23,874 nt of DNA. It comes from JAJRXG01 sp964640065 (GTDB taxonomy: Bacteria; Bacteroidota; Bacteroidia; Chitinophagales; Saprospiraceae). The position numbers and the translations under genes were made by a program. The DNA lies in NCBI GenBank assembly GCA_964640065.1, contig CAZXIE010000044.1:1-23874 (forward strand), written 5' to 3'. This document shows positions 6,134 through 14,134 of the stretch, in pieces. Every line of letters begins with the position of its first letter. Position 1 is the first letter of the stretch. A model generated the notes under the pieces. It was not told the origin of the DNA. It made no database searches and saw only the letters and a program-made list of their open reading frames with translations.

Positions 6134-7894
6134 ATGAAGCTACTATATATCATTCCTTTTATCACACTCATTATACTAACACAAAATTCTGCTTACGGAT
6201 CAACAGAAGCTTGTTTTGATGGGCCTGTTATTGATGCAAATTGTCAAGAAGAAGCGATAGTTAATACTGATGCTTTTATCACAACATGGCAGACTACCGC
6301 CTCTAACGAATCGATAACCATCACCATTAATCCTGATATCGGAGGTGCAACTGTGCAATATGATATCGACTGGGGAGATGGCAGTCAAACCGAAGAAGAT
6401 ATCACCACTTCGATATCACATACTTACTCTTCACAAGGCAAATACACCGTTACCATCTCAGGTGATTTCCCAGGTATAGCAGTTAATCAACCCCTTGGAA
6501 ATGCTATCAAATTACTTAGTATAAAACAATGGGGGACTATCGAGTGGAAGACTATGCAGGGGGCATTTAGCGATGCAGAGCTTTTGGAGTTAGAAGCCAA
6601 TGATGCTCCAAATCTCAAGTTTACAACAAGCACAGCCTTCATGTTTAGAAATTGCTCCACTATAGATGCAAGTCTCAATCATTGGGATGTTCAATTCATA
6701 GAAGACATGTCTTCTATGTTTGAAAACACTAACAATTTTAATGGTAAAATAAATTCTTGGATTACTAGCAGTGTGACTAACATGGTCGGAATGTTCAAGC
6801 GGGCATCTAACTTTAATCAACCAATCGGGTCATGGAACACCAGCAATGTGACGGATATGAGTAGCATGTTTAGTCACGCCACTCAATTCAATCAATCTAT
6901 TGGATCTTGGAATACAGGCAATGTGACAAGTATGAGCTTTATGTTTGGCGCCGCATCTAGTTTTAACAGGACTCTTAATACTTGGAATACAGAAAATGTA
7001 ATTAACATGAACGCAATGTTTCAAGGTGCCGAAAAATTCAATCAATTAATCTCATCTTGGAATACGATCAATGTCACAAATATGAGATTTATGTTTAGCG
7101 GCGCATCTAGTTTTGATCAGGACATTGGAAATTGGAATACGGGAAAAGTAGAAGATATGAGTTTTATGTTCCAAGATGCAAGTAGTTTCAATCAAAAAAT
7201 AGGAGGATGGAATACAGGCAAAGTGGTGGATATGTCTGCCATGTTTAGTAGAGCTTATCAATTTAATCAGCCGATTGGAAACTGGAATACTGGCAGCGTT
7301 ATAGATATGCAAGGCATGTTTACCTTGGCCTTTATGTTTAATCAACCGATTGGAAATTGGGATACTGGCAGCTTGACAAGTATGGAGTTTATGTTCAGCT
7401 CTGCGAATAGTTTTAATCAATACATCGGTGACTGGAATCTGAAAAAGGTGATCAATATGAATGAGGCACTCAATAATTCAAATTTGTCAGTAGCCAATTA
7501 TGATGCTACTCTTATCGGCTGGGCTAATCAGAATATATCAAATAGCATTTCACTAGGTGCTTCGGGTCTCGCATATTGTGCTGGAGAATCTGCAAGACAA
7601 TTCCTGATAGACGATATAGGTTGGATTATAGAAGGGGATCATCTCAACTGTATGGGAACGAGTTCTTGTCCAACCACTCAATTCAACACTCAATATCAAA
7701 CTGGAAGCTGGCACGATTCTAATATGTGGTCACTAGATCAAATCCCTACTACTTGTGATAAAGTTAGGATTCGCGGATTTTACTCTTCCACCATAGAAAA
7801 CAATGCAGAATGCTTCTCTTTAGAAGTTGTAAGTCATGGCACTCTGGAGGTGAGTGTTGGATCTACTCTTGAAGTTTGGCTCGGTGATCATTAG
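6134..7894 (+). CDS. Secreted BspA-like (DUF285) repeat surface protein
   Basis: 586 residues. A Sec signal peptide (about 1-22, MKLLYIIPFITLIILTQNSA) is followed by a PKD-like beta domain (about 44-115) with the IDWGDGS and ISHTYSSQGKYTVTI signatures. A bridging segment leads to ten tandem 25-residue repeats of the form FNQPIGSWNTSNVTDMSSMF (202-451), preceded by one worn repeat. This is the DUF285/BspA-type leucine-rich family, usually surface adhesins or binding proteins. The tail (about 505-586) has a Trp/Asp pattern (GSWHDSNMWSLDQIPTTCDKVRI) common in secreted Bacteroidota beta-helical ends. No T9SS C-terminal domain or LPXTG-like anchor is evident, so its surface attachment is unclear. 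The region upstream is palindrome-rich. The gene converges on the NIPSNAP gene with five bases between stops. Ligand unknown. Confidence 0.88.
   Translation: MKLLYIIPFITLIILTQNSAYGSTEACFDGPVIDANCQEEAIVNTDAFITTWQTTASNESITITINPDIGGATVQYDIDWGDGSQTEEDITTSISHTYSSQGKYTVTISGDFPGIAVNQPLGNAIKLLSIKQWGTIEWKTMQGAFSDAELLELEANDAPNLKFTTSTAFMFRNCSTIDASLNHWDVQFIEDMSSMFENTNNFNGKINSWITSSVTNMVGMFKRASNFNQPIGSWNTSNVTDMSSMFSHATQFNQSIGSWNTGNVTSMSFMFGAASSFNRTLNTWNTENVINMNAMFQGAEKFNQLISSWNTINVTNMRFMFSGASSFDQDIGNWNTGKVEDMSFMFQDASSFNQKIGGWNTGKVVDMSAMFSRAYQFNQPIGNWNTGSVIDMQGMFTLAFMFNQPIGNWDTGSLTSMEFMFSSANSFNQYIGDWNLKKVINMNEALNNSNLSVANYDATLIGWANQNISNSISLGASGLAYCAGESARQFLIDDIGWIIEGDHLNCMGTSSCPTTQFNTQYQTGSWHDSNMWSLDQIPTTCDKVRIRGFYSSTIENNAECFSLEVVSHGTLEVSVGSTLEVWLGDH
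6737..7486 (+). repeat. Ten tandem 75-bp coding repeats
   Basis: The protein repeats translate into a strict 75-base period, with no insertions between units across 750 bases. Neighbouring units share long near-identical stretches such as aatcaaccgattggaaa at the starts of the eighth and ninth units. Such arrays can gain or lose units by recombination or slippage without a frameshift. Confidence 0.85.
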
Positions 7895-7899
7895 AAAAT

Positions 7900-8676
7900 C
7901 TATCCACCAATCTTTTCCAAAAAGATCTTTCTGATATTAGATACGGTGTCCTTATAGATAGGCTTGTTCAGCATCTCGATCCAGTCTGGGTGCTCTGCAA
8001 AGCGTCCCCAAGAAGCAGACCTGTCATCCATGTCATCAAAGGCAAGCATATAGACTAGGCAAGGCATATAAGGACCGACTAACATCTTACCAAAGAAGAT
8101 ACTATTCAGTCCTACTTTATCAAAGAGTGGTAACTCTTCGTCATCGAACATCATGACCTTGCGTCTGACGGCGTCATCATTCACCCCTTCATAGATTCTT
8201 AGTTCAAATAACTTTTGAGTATCAGTTGGTAGCCTCATCTGTGGTATACCATCAAATGCAGAAAGAAGAGATGAGCTATATCGATTATAAGACTTGCCGT
8301 CAGCGCTATGCTCTGCAGATGCTTGGATAAACCCTGGATCGGCAATAGCAGACTGACACTTCTGATAGATGTCAAGAGATGGATAAGAAATCATCACCCA
8401 GATCTTAGTTGGCTCGGCATCGCCTTGCTCCTTAAAAATGAAAGTGTGATTAGCTCCAGCTCTTTTCATAGCAGGTAGCAAGACTCCAGAGAGGTGACTC
8501 ATCAGACTCGCCTTATTATCAAAGAAGGCGATGTCATAATGTCGTAGCTCATAGATCTCATTAGTCAACGGACCAGCAGAGATAGGATCTTGTGCTGAAA
8601 GAGATGAGTGAGTTAGACCCGTAGCACCTAGTGCACCGACAGCCGCAGTCTTAGTTGTAAAATCTCTTCTGTTCAT
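7900..8676 (-). CDS. Tat-exported NIPSNAP-family protein
   Basis: 258 residues starting MNRRDFTTKTAAVGALGATG, a good twin-arginine signal with a likely cleavage after SLSA (about residue 28). Two NIPSNAP-type ferredoxin-like domains follow. The first begins IYELRHYDI (41) and the second FELRIYEGVNDDAVRRK (about 156), with the typical ending SWGRFAEHPDWIEML. In this phylum NIPSNAP proteins often sit beside sugar oxidoreductases and isomerases, but their chemistry is not established. The gene lies four bases downstream of the Gfo/Idh/MocA gene on the same strand, so they form an operon. Its stop is five bases from that of the convergent BspA-like gene. The family call is strong and the function is open. 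Confidence 0.85.
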   Translation of the reverse strand: MNRRDFTTKTAAVGALGATGLTHSSLSAQDPISAGPLTNEIYELRHYDIAFFDNKASLMSHLSGVLLPAMKRAGANHTFIFKEQGDAEPTKIWVMISYPSLDIYQKCQSAIADPGFIQASAEHSADGKSYNRYSSSLLSAFDGIPQMRLPTDTQKLFELRIYEGVNDDAVRRKVMMFDDEELPLFDKVGLNSIFFGKMLVGPYMPCLVYMLAFDDMDDRSASWGRFAEHPDWIEMLNKPIYKDTVSNIRKIFLEKIGG

Positions 8677-8680
8677 ATAA

Positions 8681-9832
8681 TTACATTTTTATCCATTTCT
8701 GATCGCTCTGACCAGACTCAATTACTTTATATATAAACTCCATACCTCGAAGACCATCTTCAACTGTTGGAAAATCATCATGAAGAGGATCTACTTCTAC
8801 GCCATCGATCCTTGCTTGGATACACTTAGCAAAGTTGAGATAGATATTAGCAAATGCTTCTAGGTAGCCTTCTGGGTGTCCTCCGGGTATGCGCGTTGCA
8901 GCTTGTGCCTCTGGACTTAGTTCGCCCACACCTGTTCTATAAATGCGGTTAGGTTGATCTTGATGCTTTAGTATAAGTGTATTAGGTTCCATCTGGTGCC
9001 ACTCTAATCCTGCCTTAGTTCCATATACTCGGATAGCGAGGCTATTCTCTTCTCCGTTAGATATCTGGCTTGCAAAGAGGATGCCTCTAGCGCCATTTTC
9101 AAATCTTAAGAGCACATTGCCATCATCATCTAACTGACGTCCATCGACTATGGTACTGATGTCAGCACAAAGCTCACTGATCTTTAGACCCGTCATATAC
9201 TCCGCTAGGTTCTCGGCATGTGTGCCGATATCCCCCATAGCTCCAGCTATACCTGACTTGCTTGGATCGGTGCGCCATGAGGCTTGCTTTTGTTCGGATG
9301 CTTCGAGAAGAGTCGATAACCATCCCTGTGGATACTCGACGACTACTTTGCGGATATCACCGAGCTCACCATTTTTGATCATCGCTCTAGCTTGCTTGAC
9401 CATCGGATAGCCTGTATAGTTATGTGTCAAAGCGAAGATGAGTCCGGTCTGATTAACAGTATTGACTAAATCTTTAGATTGCTCAAGATCATACGCTAGA
9501 GGCTTATCACAGATGACATGGAACCCGTGTTCGAGTGCCATCTTGGCTGGACCATAGTGGACATGATTAGGTGTGACGATAGAAACAAAGTCCATCCTCA
9601 CATCTTCAGGAAGTTCCTTTTCCTTCTCGATCATCTCTTGATATGATCCGTAGACGCGACTCGGATCTAAGTAAAAGTCTTCACCCGACAGGCGTGATTT
9701 TTCAGGATTGCTACTGAAGGCACCGCAGACTAGTTCTATCTGTTGATCGAGGGCGGCAGCGATGCGGTGCACACCACCGATGAAAGCTCCTCGGCCTCCA
9801 CCTACCATCCCCATTCGTAATTTTCTTGGCAT
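8681..9832 (-). CDS. Gfo/Idh/MocA-family NAD(P)-dependent oxidoreductase (cytoplasmic)
   Basis: 383 residues with no signal peptide. The N-terminal Rossmann fold is marked by MGMVGGGRGAFIGG (7-20). The cofactor and substrate motif usually written EKP appears as DKP (109-111, CDKPLAYDLEQSK). The C-terminal sheet domain has the catalytic-type pair Asp201 and His205 (GDIGTHAENLAEYMTG). The ending PTVEDGLRGMEFIYKVIESG is typical of members acting on sugars, inositols or N-acetylated sugars. It is first in an operon with the NIPSNAP gene and divergent from an exported relative at 9945. The substrate cannot be assigned. The Glu-to-Asp change in the EKP motif is seen in some family members and probably does not abolish activity. 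Confidence 0.92.
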   Translation of the reverse strand: MPRKLRMGMVGGGRGAFIGGVHRIAAALDQQIELVCGAFSSNPEKSRLSGEDFYLDPSRVYGSYQEMIEKEKELPEDVRMDFVSIVTPNHVHYGPAKMALEHGFHVICDKPLAYDLEQSKDLVNTVNQTGLIFALTHNYTGYPMVKQARAMIKNGELGDIRKVVVEYPQGWLSTLLEASEQKQASWRTDPSKSGIAGAMGDIGTHAENLAEYMTGLKISELCADISTIVDGRQLDDDGNVLLRFENGARGILFASQISNGEENSLAIRVYGTKAGLEWHQMEPNTLILKHQDQPNRIYRTGVGELSPEAQAATRIPGGHPEGYLEAFANIYLNFAKCIQARIDGVEVDPLHDDFPTVEDGLRGMEFIYKVIESGQSDQKWIKM

Positions 9833-9877
9833 AGTTGATCCTCATTATGAGTGATGCCAAAGTAAGCATTATAATTG

Positions 9878-9904
9878 TTGTCGACACGAAGAGGACTTCG
9901 ACAA
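9878..9904. promoter_or_regulatory. Inverted repeat between the two divergent oxidoreductase genes
   Basis: Arms TTGTCGA (9878-9884) and TCGACAA (9898-9904) are perfect complements over a 13-base spacer, and a nested hairpin CGAAG/CTTCG is also possible. It lies in the 112-base divergent promoter region. That is a natural place for a single operator controlling both genes, but there is no direct proof. Confidence 0.4.
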
Positions 9905-9944
9905 TCACCTATAATTTCTAACTTACTTTTAAGATATCTACTGT

Positions 9945-11288
9945 ATGAAAAGAAGATACTTTATAAAAAATCAGGCCTTAGCCTTGGGAAGCACAATGGC
10001 CGCTCCAGCCTACATCAAAAATCTTATCAGTCAGAGCCCACTCGAAAAGCTTCATATAGGTGTCATCGGTTGTAAAGGCATGGGATGGTCGAATGTTAAT
10101 TCTCTTTTGAAACAACCAGATATCGATCTGATCAGTATCTGTGATATTGACAAAAATGTAATCAACCAAAGACTAAATAATTACTCTGAGCTCAGAGATA
10201 ATCAACCCGATACATACGGTGATTATAGAGAGCTTTTAGAAAATTCATCTTTAGACGCAGTAGTTATAGGCACCCCAGATCACTGGCACTGTAAGCAAAT
10301 GGTCGATGCCGTATATGCGGGCAAACATGTGTATGTGGAAAAGCCTATAGCTAATACAATCGAAGAATGTAAGATCATGGTACAGGCTCAGCAGTCCACG
10401 GGGAAAGTGGTCCAAGTTGGCCAGTGGCAGCGCAGTGGGCCTCACTACCGCAAAGCTATCGACATCGTACGGTCTGGAGATTTAGGAAATATTCGGCTGG
10501 TAAAAGTCTGGGCATATCAAGGGTGGATGCAACCCATGGAGCCTAAAGATGATGCACATGTACCAGAAGGAGTAGATTATAAGACTTGGTTAGGGCCTGC
10601 TCCGATGCGGCCATTCAACCCAAATAGATTTCACTTTAATTTTAGATGGTTTTGGGATTATGCAGGAGGGCTTATGACAGACTGGGGTGTGCATGAGATA
10701 GATATCGCCCTATACGCTATGGGTGCAGTCGTACCAAAATCAGTGATGGCATCTGGAGGTAAGCTAGCCTACCCCAACGACCCTGCTGAGACACCAGATA
10801 CACTACAAACCGTATTTGACTATGGCAACTTTAGTATGCTATGGGAACATGCTACAGGTATCGATGGAGGTCCTTATGGTAGAAGTGAAGGCATCGCTTT
10901 TATAGGCAACAATGGCACCTTAATCGTTAACCGAGGAGGTTATGAAGTAATCGAAGAATATGAACGCGAAGGTTGGAGTCACAAAGGAGCGGCTAAAATC
11001 ACTCCTGTGCCTTTTACACCACTAGAAGAGGGTGTCAATATCCTAGACCTTCACACGACCAATTTTGTTGATGCTATTAAGTCTAATGATCCAGCACTGC
11101 TCAATACTCATATACAATCAGGTAGTGTGGCTGCTATCAATGCGCAGATGGGTAATATCGCTTATCGGACAGGTGAAAAATTATATTGGGATACTCCGAC
11201 AGATAGCTTCACAGATAATCAAGTTGCTAATGATCTCTCCTATGCCAACTATAACAACGGATGGATAAAACCAACCATAGGCAAATAG
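9945..11288 (+). CDS. Tat-exported Gfo/Idh/MocA-family oxidoreductase
   Basis: 447 residues. The start MKRRYFIKNQALALGSTMAA is a twin-arginine type leader (Arg3-Arg4), so the enzyme is probably exported folded with its nicotinamide cofactor, as is known for Zymomonas glucose-fructose oxidoreductase. The Rossmann signature is IGVIGCKGMG (38-47). The EKP motif is at 132-134 (YVEKPIANTIEECK). Asp246 and His250 (TDWGVHEIDIALYAMG) match the catalytic pair. The long insert rich in Trp and Pro (190-240: WMQPMEPKDD, RWFWDYAGG) is typical of the large Bacteroidota/Planctomycetes subfamily. It is divergent from the cytoplasmic relative and convergent with the DM13 gene 16 bases away. A periplasmic sugar substrate is likely but unidentified. 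Confidence 0.9.
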   Translation: MKRRYFIKNQALALGSTMAAPAYIKNLISQSPLEKLHIGVIGCKGMGWSNVNSLLKQPDIDLISICDIDKNVINQRLNNYSELRDNQPDTYGDYRELLENSSLDAVVIGTPDHWHCKQMVDAVYAGKHVYVEKPIANTIEECKIMVQAQQSTGKVVQVGQWQRSGPHYRKAIDIVRSGDLGNIRLVKVWAYQGWMQPMEPKDDAHVPEGVDYKTWLGPAPMRPFNPNRFHFNFRWFWDYAGGLMTDWGVHEIDIALYAMGAVVPKSVMASGGKLAYPNDPAETPDTLQTVFDYGNFSMLWEHATGIDGGPYGRSEGIAFIGNNGTLIVNRGGYEVIEEYEREGWSHKGAAKITPVPFTPLEEGVNILDLHTTNFVDAIKSNDPALLNTHIQSGSVAAINAQMGNIAYRTGEKLYWDTPTDSFTDNQVANDLSYANYNNGWIKPTIGK

Positions 11289-11304
11289 AGTAGTTGGTCT
11301 AGAA

Positions 11305-13032
11305 CTATCGCAAGTCTAGATTGGCACTATTATTAACATCACCGATCTTGACACCGATGAAATCTAAGCCTGTGGCGTCAGCAGTGAGGTTATTCAACTC
11401 TATAGTTTGTATGACCCTTCCATTAGCCACATTTTGAGCGATATCTTGATTAGCTCTTACAAACCTCCAATTCGTGTTATTAGTAAAGCCGTTGCTTTGT
11501 TCTAGTATGATTCTTCTCATTTCGACGAGATCGCTAGCAGAGATCGAGCCACTGTTGTTAGCATCTGCAGCTAGTATCTGATACGGGTCTGAAAATCTAT
11601 TGAATGAAAGGATATGTCTTGTTACAAGTACTAGGTCTGTAGAGGTAACTCCATTACCTAATATAGATGATGTCGGTCTTGCTGATAGTCTCATGCTAGC
11701 TCCCTGCTGAAGAGAAGGGATAGAATATGATCCATTAGAACTTGTGACTGCCATAACCAAACCACTTTCGTTAACTATCTCTGCTCCTTGGATCGGCTGA
11801 CCATCAGGACTTCTTACAGTGCCTCTAGCAGAAAATAGAGTTGCTGCACATCCTCCCTTGTTGATCGTCAAGAAGAGTGTAGGGTCTGAAAGTATCGCGC
11901 AGTTAGTTGCTGTGATCGTATTGATCGATGCTCCTATGGTAGCATTTAGTTCGCCATCAAAGCTGATACCATATACTCTTTGAGTGGCTGTTCCAGATCC
12001 TTCAAAGTCAAAAGAAGATGCTTGCATAACTGCTTGAAGTATGAGGTTCTCATCAGTTAATAGAAAGGCATATGTCGGACCTGGCTCTATGAATTGATTA
12101 TTCAAAAATGGTATAACGTCTGGTTCTCCATCACTAGGGCAGATCGTAACACTACTTACCCAATTGGTAGTAGCTGTATTCGTCTCAAAGCATTCGAATG
12201 CTTGTCCACAGTTTTCTTTATTAACAGTTAGGAAGAGTCCACTATTAGATTGTATCAAGCAGCCAGTAGCAGTTATGGAAGACATAGGTGATCCTACGGT
12301 ATAATTCAGATCTCCTCTGTAAGAAAACCCAAAGACGAATTGTGTCTCGAGACTCGACCCTTCGAAGTTATATGAGTCATCAAAGACAACATCAACGATG
12401 AGGTTATTTTGATCAACTACGACGTAAGCGTATTCATCTCCAGCAGAGACGAATAAAGTATTTTGTAATGGCACTCTATCAGGTTCGCCATCATTGGGAC
12501 AGACAGTTACACTAGAAACCCAATCAGTTGTAGCGGTAGCTGACTCCTGACATGAGTCCATGTCGTCATCTCCTCCTGAACCATCGTCGCCACCATCATC
12601 TCCTCCGTCATTACCCCCACCGTCGCCGCCACAAGAGTTAGCTCCAAGTCTTCCTGAACCCCAGTGAGCTCTAAAAGCAAAACAACGAAATACGATGTGG
12701 TCAAAATCAGAGATACCAACTCCCTCTGGCACTTCGAATGTACGGGCGCCACTAAAATGGCCTATCTCCGCTATATCTGCGATCATCACACCCCCTGCGA
12801 TATTCACACTATCAGATGAAAGGAATATCTGAACGTCTGGCCCTCGGTTTGTCATAAAGTCAGACTCCAGTCTGAGCTCTAACGAACCATTAGCGAGCTC
12901 CACCAGCCGGGCTGTGCCCTCGGTGTTGTATATCCTACTGTCTATAAGACTAGAAACGCGTTCGCAGTCTTGTTGCCCGAAGCCAACATTTACGAAAAGT
13001 GGGAAAAGAAAAACTCCTATTAAGTATTTCAT
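11305..13032 (-). CDS. Secreted DM13-domain protein with duplicated module and dockerin-like C-terminus
   Basis: 575 residues, built as a mosaic. A Sec signal peptide (1-19) is followed by a DM13 domain (about 28-132) with GPDVQIFLSS and the conserved strand containing Cys117 (HIVFRCFAFRAHWGSG). DM13 is proposed to bind a redox cofactor or take part in electron transfer. Next comes a Gly/Asp-rich linker (134-158), then two related modules of exactly 120-residue period (161-280 and 281-396), each opening with TT(D/N)WVSSVT(V/I)CP and closing with a Cys. A carboxypeptidase-regulatory-like beta domain (401-455) and a dockerin-type calcium-binding end (461-565; DLVLVTRHILSF, ADANNSGSISASDLVEMRR) complete it. 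It stands alone, divergent from the quinone-reductase-like gene. The partner of the dockerin-like end is unknown; Bacteroidota often carry such ends without cohesins. Confidence 0.82.
   Translation of the reverse strand: MKYLIGVFLFPLFVNVGFGQQDCERVSSLIDSRIYNTEGTARLVELANGSLELRLESDFMTNRGPDVQIFLSSDSVNIAGGVMIADIAEIGHFSGARTFEVPEGVGISDFDHIVFRCFAFRAHWGSGRLGANSCGGDGGGNDGGDDGGDDGSGGDDDMDSCQESATATTDWVSSVTVCPNDGEPDRVPLQNTLFVSAGDEYAYVVVDQNNLIVDVVFDDSYNFEGSSLETQFVFGFSYRGDLNYTVGSPMSSITATGCLIQSNSGLFLTVNKENCGQAFECFETNTATTNWVSSVTICPSDGEPDVIPFLNNQFIEPGPTYAFLLTDENLILQAVMQASSFDFEGSGTATQRVYGISFDGELNATIGASINTITATNCAILSDPTLFLTINKGGCAATLFSARGTVRSPDGQPIQGAEIVNESGLVMAVTSSNGSYSIPSLQQGASMRLSARPTSSILGNGVTSTDLVLVTRHILSFNRFSDPYQILAADANNSGSISASDLVEMRRIILEQSNGFTNNTNWRFVRANQDIAQNVANGRVIQTIELNNLTADATGLDFIGVKIGDVNNSANLDLR
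11845..12552 (-). repeat. Internal duplication in the DM13 protein gene
   Basis: Two adjacent coding units (12552-12193 and 12192-11845) encode modules of 120 and 116 residues. They line up residue for residue around WVSSVT, CP-DGEPD, the FEGS strand, ITAT-C and the LFLT(V/I)NK ends. Their DNA has drifted clearly, so this is an old duplication. Confidence 0.75.
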
Positions 13033-13162
13033 GCTATAAAACTATAAGCTTACACTAATATATACACCCGTATTAAACCTAAGGTTGCCAGTTTGCCAAA
13101 TATCTCGAGTATCATATGCATCTTCATGGGTACTTTAGCTAATTAACAAATCACTTACGTAA

Positions 13163-14134
13163 ATGAAGGCTATCAGATGTAATCACCTAGGGCTACCTGA
13201 AACATTGACTTTAGAGGAGCTGCCTAGTCAATCCGTGGGGGCAAAAGAAGTAAAAGTTAAAATTCACGCCTGTAGTGTTAATTTTCCAGATACGCTGATT
13301 ATACAAGGTTTATATCAACACAAACCGGAGTTGCCATTTACGCCAGGTACAGATATAGCGGGTGAGATCCTCGAAGTGGGCGAAGGTGTGAGTCATTTTA
13401 AGCCTGGAGACAAGGTTTTTGGTGCTATACTAACTGGAGGATACGCAAATGAAGCTGTCGTACATGCCAAGGCTGTCTTCCCTATCCCACCGGGTATGGA
13501 CTATATCGTTGGCTCATCTTTTATGATGGCCTATGGGACATCTTACTACGCTCTCAAGCAACGCGCACAATTAAAAGAAGGCCAGACACTCGTTGTCCTC
13601 GGTGCATCTGGTGGAGTTGGACTAGCGGCAGTAGAGCTTGCTAAACTCATGGGTGCAAAAGTCATAGCATGCGCTTCTACAGCAGAAAAACTAGACTTGT
13701 GCAAGGAGTATGGTGCCGATGAAACGATCAACTACACCACTGAAGATCTCAAGAAAAGAATTAAAGAACTTACTGATGGCAATGGTGCAGATGTAGTCTA
13801 TGATGCTGTCGGCGGAGATAATGCCGAGAAGGCACTTCGTGCTCTTGCCTGGGAAGGAAGATTTCTAGTAGTTGGGTTTGTGGGAGGTATACCAAAGGTC
13901 CCTCTCAACCTTGTGCTATTGAAAGGATGCGAGATAGTAGGTGTATTCTGGGGAAGTCATGTGGCTCGTGAGCCACAGATCCATCAGCAAAACATGATGG
14001 AGCTTATGGGATATTATAAGGCTGGAAAGCTGAACCCTCATGTATCAAAGACATACACTTTAGAAGAAGCTCCTCAAGCCATAAGAGATATGATGGATCG
14101 CAAAGTAAAAGGTAAAGTGGTCATACTTCCGTAA
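13163..14134 (+). CDS. NADPH:quinone oxidoreductase-like MDR enzyme
   Basis: 323 residues, the usual size for zinc-free medium-chain dehydrogenase/reductases of the quinone-oxidoreductase type. The N-terminal GroES-like domain has ACSVNFPDTLIIQGLY (36-51) and the TPGTDIAGEILEVGEGV signature (60-76). The nucleotide fold has LVVLGASGGVGLAAVELAKLMG (143-164) with the AxxGxxG pattern of NADPH-binding members. No catalytic or structural zinc cysteines are present. The likely role is reduction of quinones or reactive alkenals in the cytoplasm. A membrane LytTR regulator follows with no intervening base, so the two are co-transcribed. The exact substrate is not decidable. Confidence 0.88.
   Translation: MKAIRCNHLGLPETLTLEELPSQSVGAKEVKVKIHACSVNFPDTLIIQGLYQHKPELPFTPGTDIAGEILEVGEGVSHFKPGDKVFGAILTGGYANEAVVHAKAVFPIPPGMDYIVGSSFMMAYGTSYYALKQRAQLKEGQTLVVLGASGGVGLAAVELAKLMGAKVIACASTAEKLDLCKEYGADETINYTTEDLKKRIKELTDGNGADVVYDAVGGDNAEKALRALAWEGRFLVVGFVGGIPKVPLNLVLLKGCEIVGVFWGSHVAREPQIHQQNMMELMGYYKAGKLNPHVSKTYTLEEAPQAIRDMMDRKVKGKVVILP

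Noticed and set aside
6105..6136. CATGATC/GATCATG inverted repeat over the start codon of the BspA-like gene
   Set aside because: Seven base pairs with an 18-base loop is too weak to claim a translational switch.
7052..7420. Long minus-strand open frames inside the BspA-like gene (also 6830-7045)
   Set aside because: They mirror the 75-base repeat of the real gene, so lack of stops in one unit repeats in all units. The peptides have no signature of their own.
6737..7486. Regular repeats resembling a CRISPR array
   Set aside because: The period is a multiple of three, there are no unique spacers, and the whole array is translated into DUF285 repeats.
11298..11320. Two TCTAGA sites as a terminator between convergent genes
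   Set aside because: The paired arms are only six bases, lie partly in the DM13 coding end and lack a T tract.
12559..12633. Low-complexity GC-rich stretch as a possible repeat element
   Set aside because: It encodes the Gly/Asp linker after the DM13 domain and is explained by coding content.
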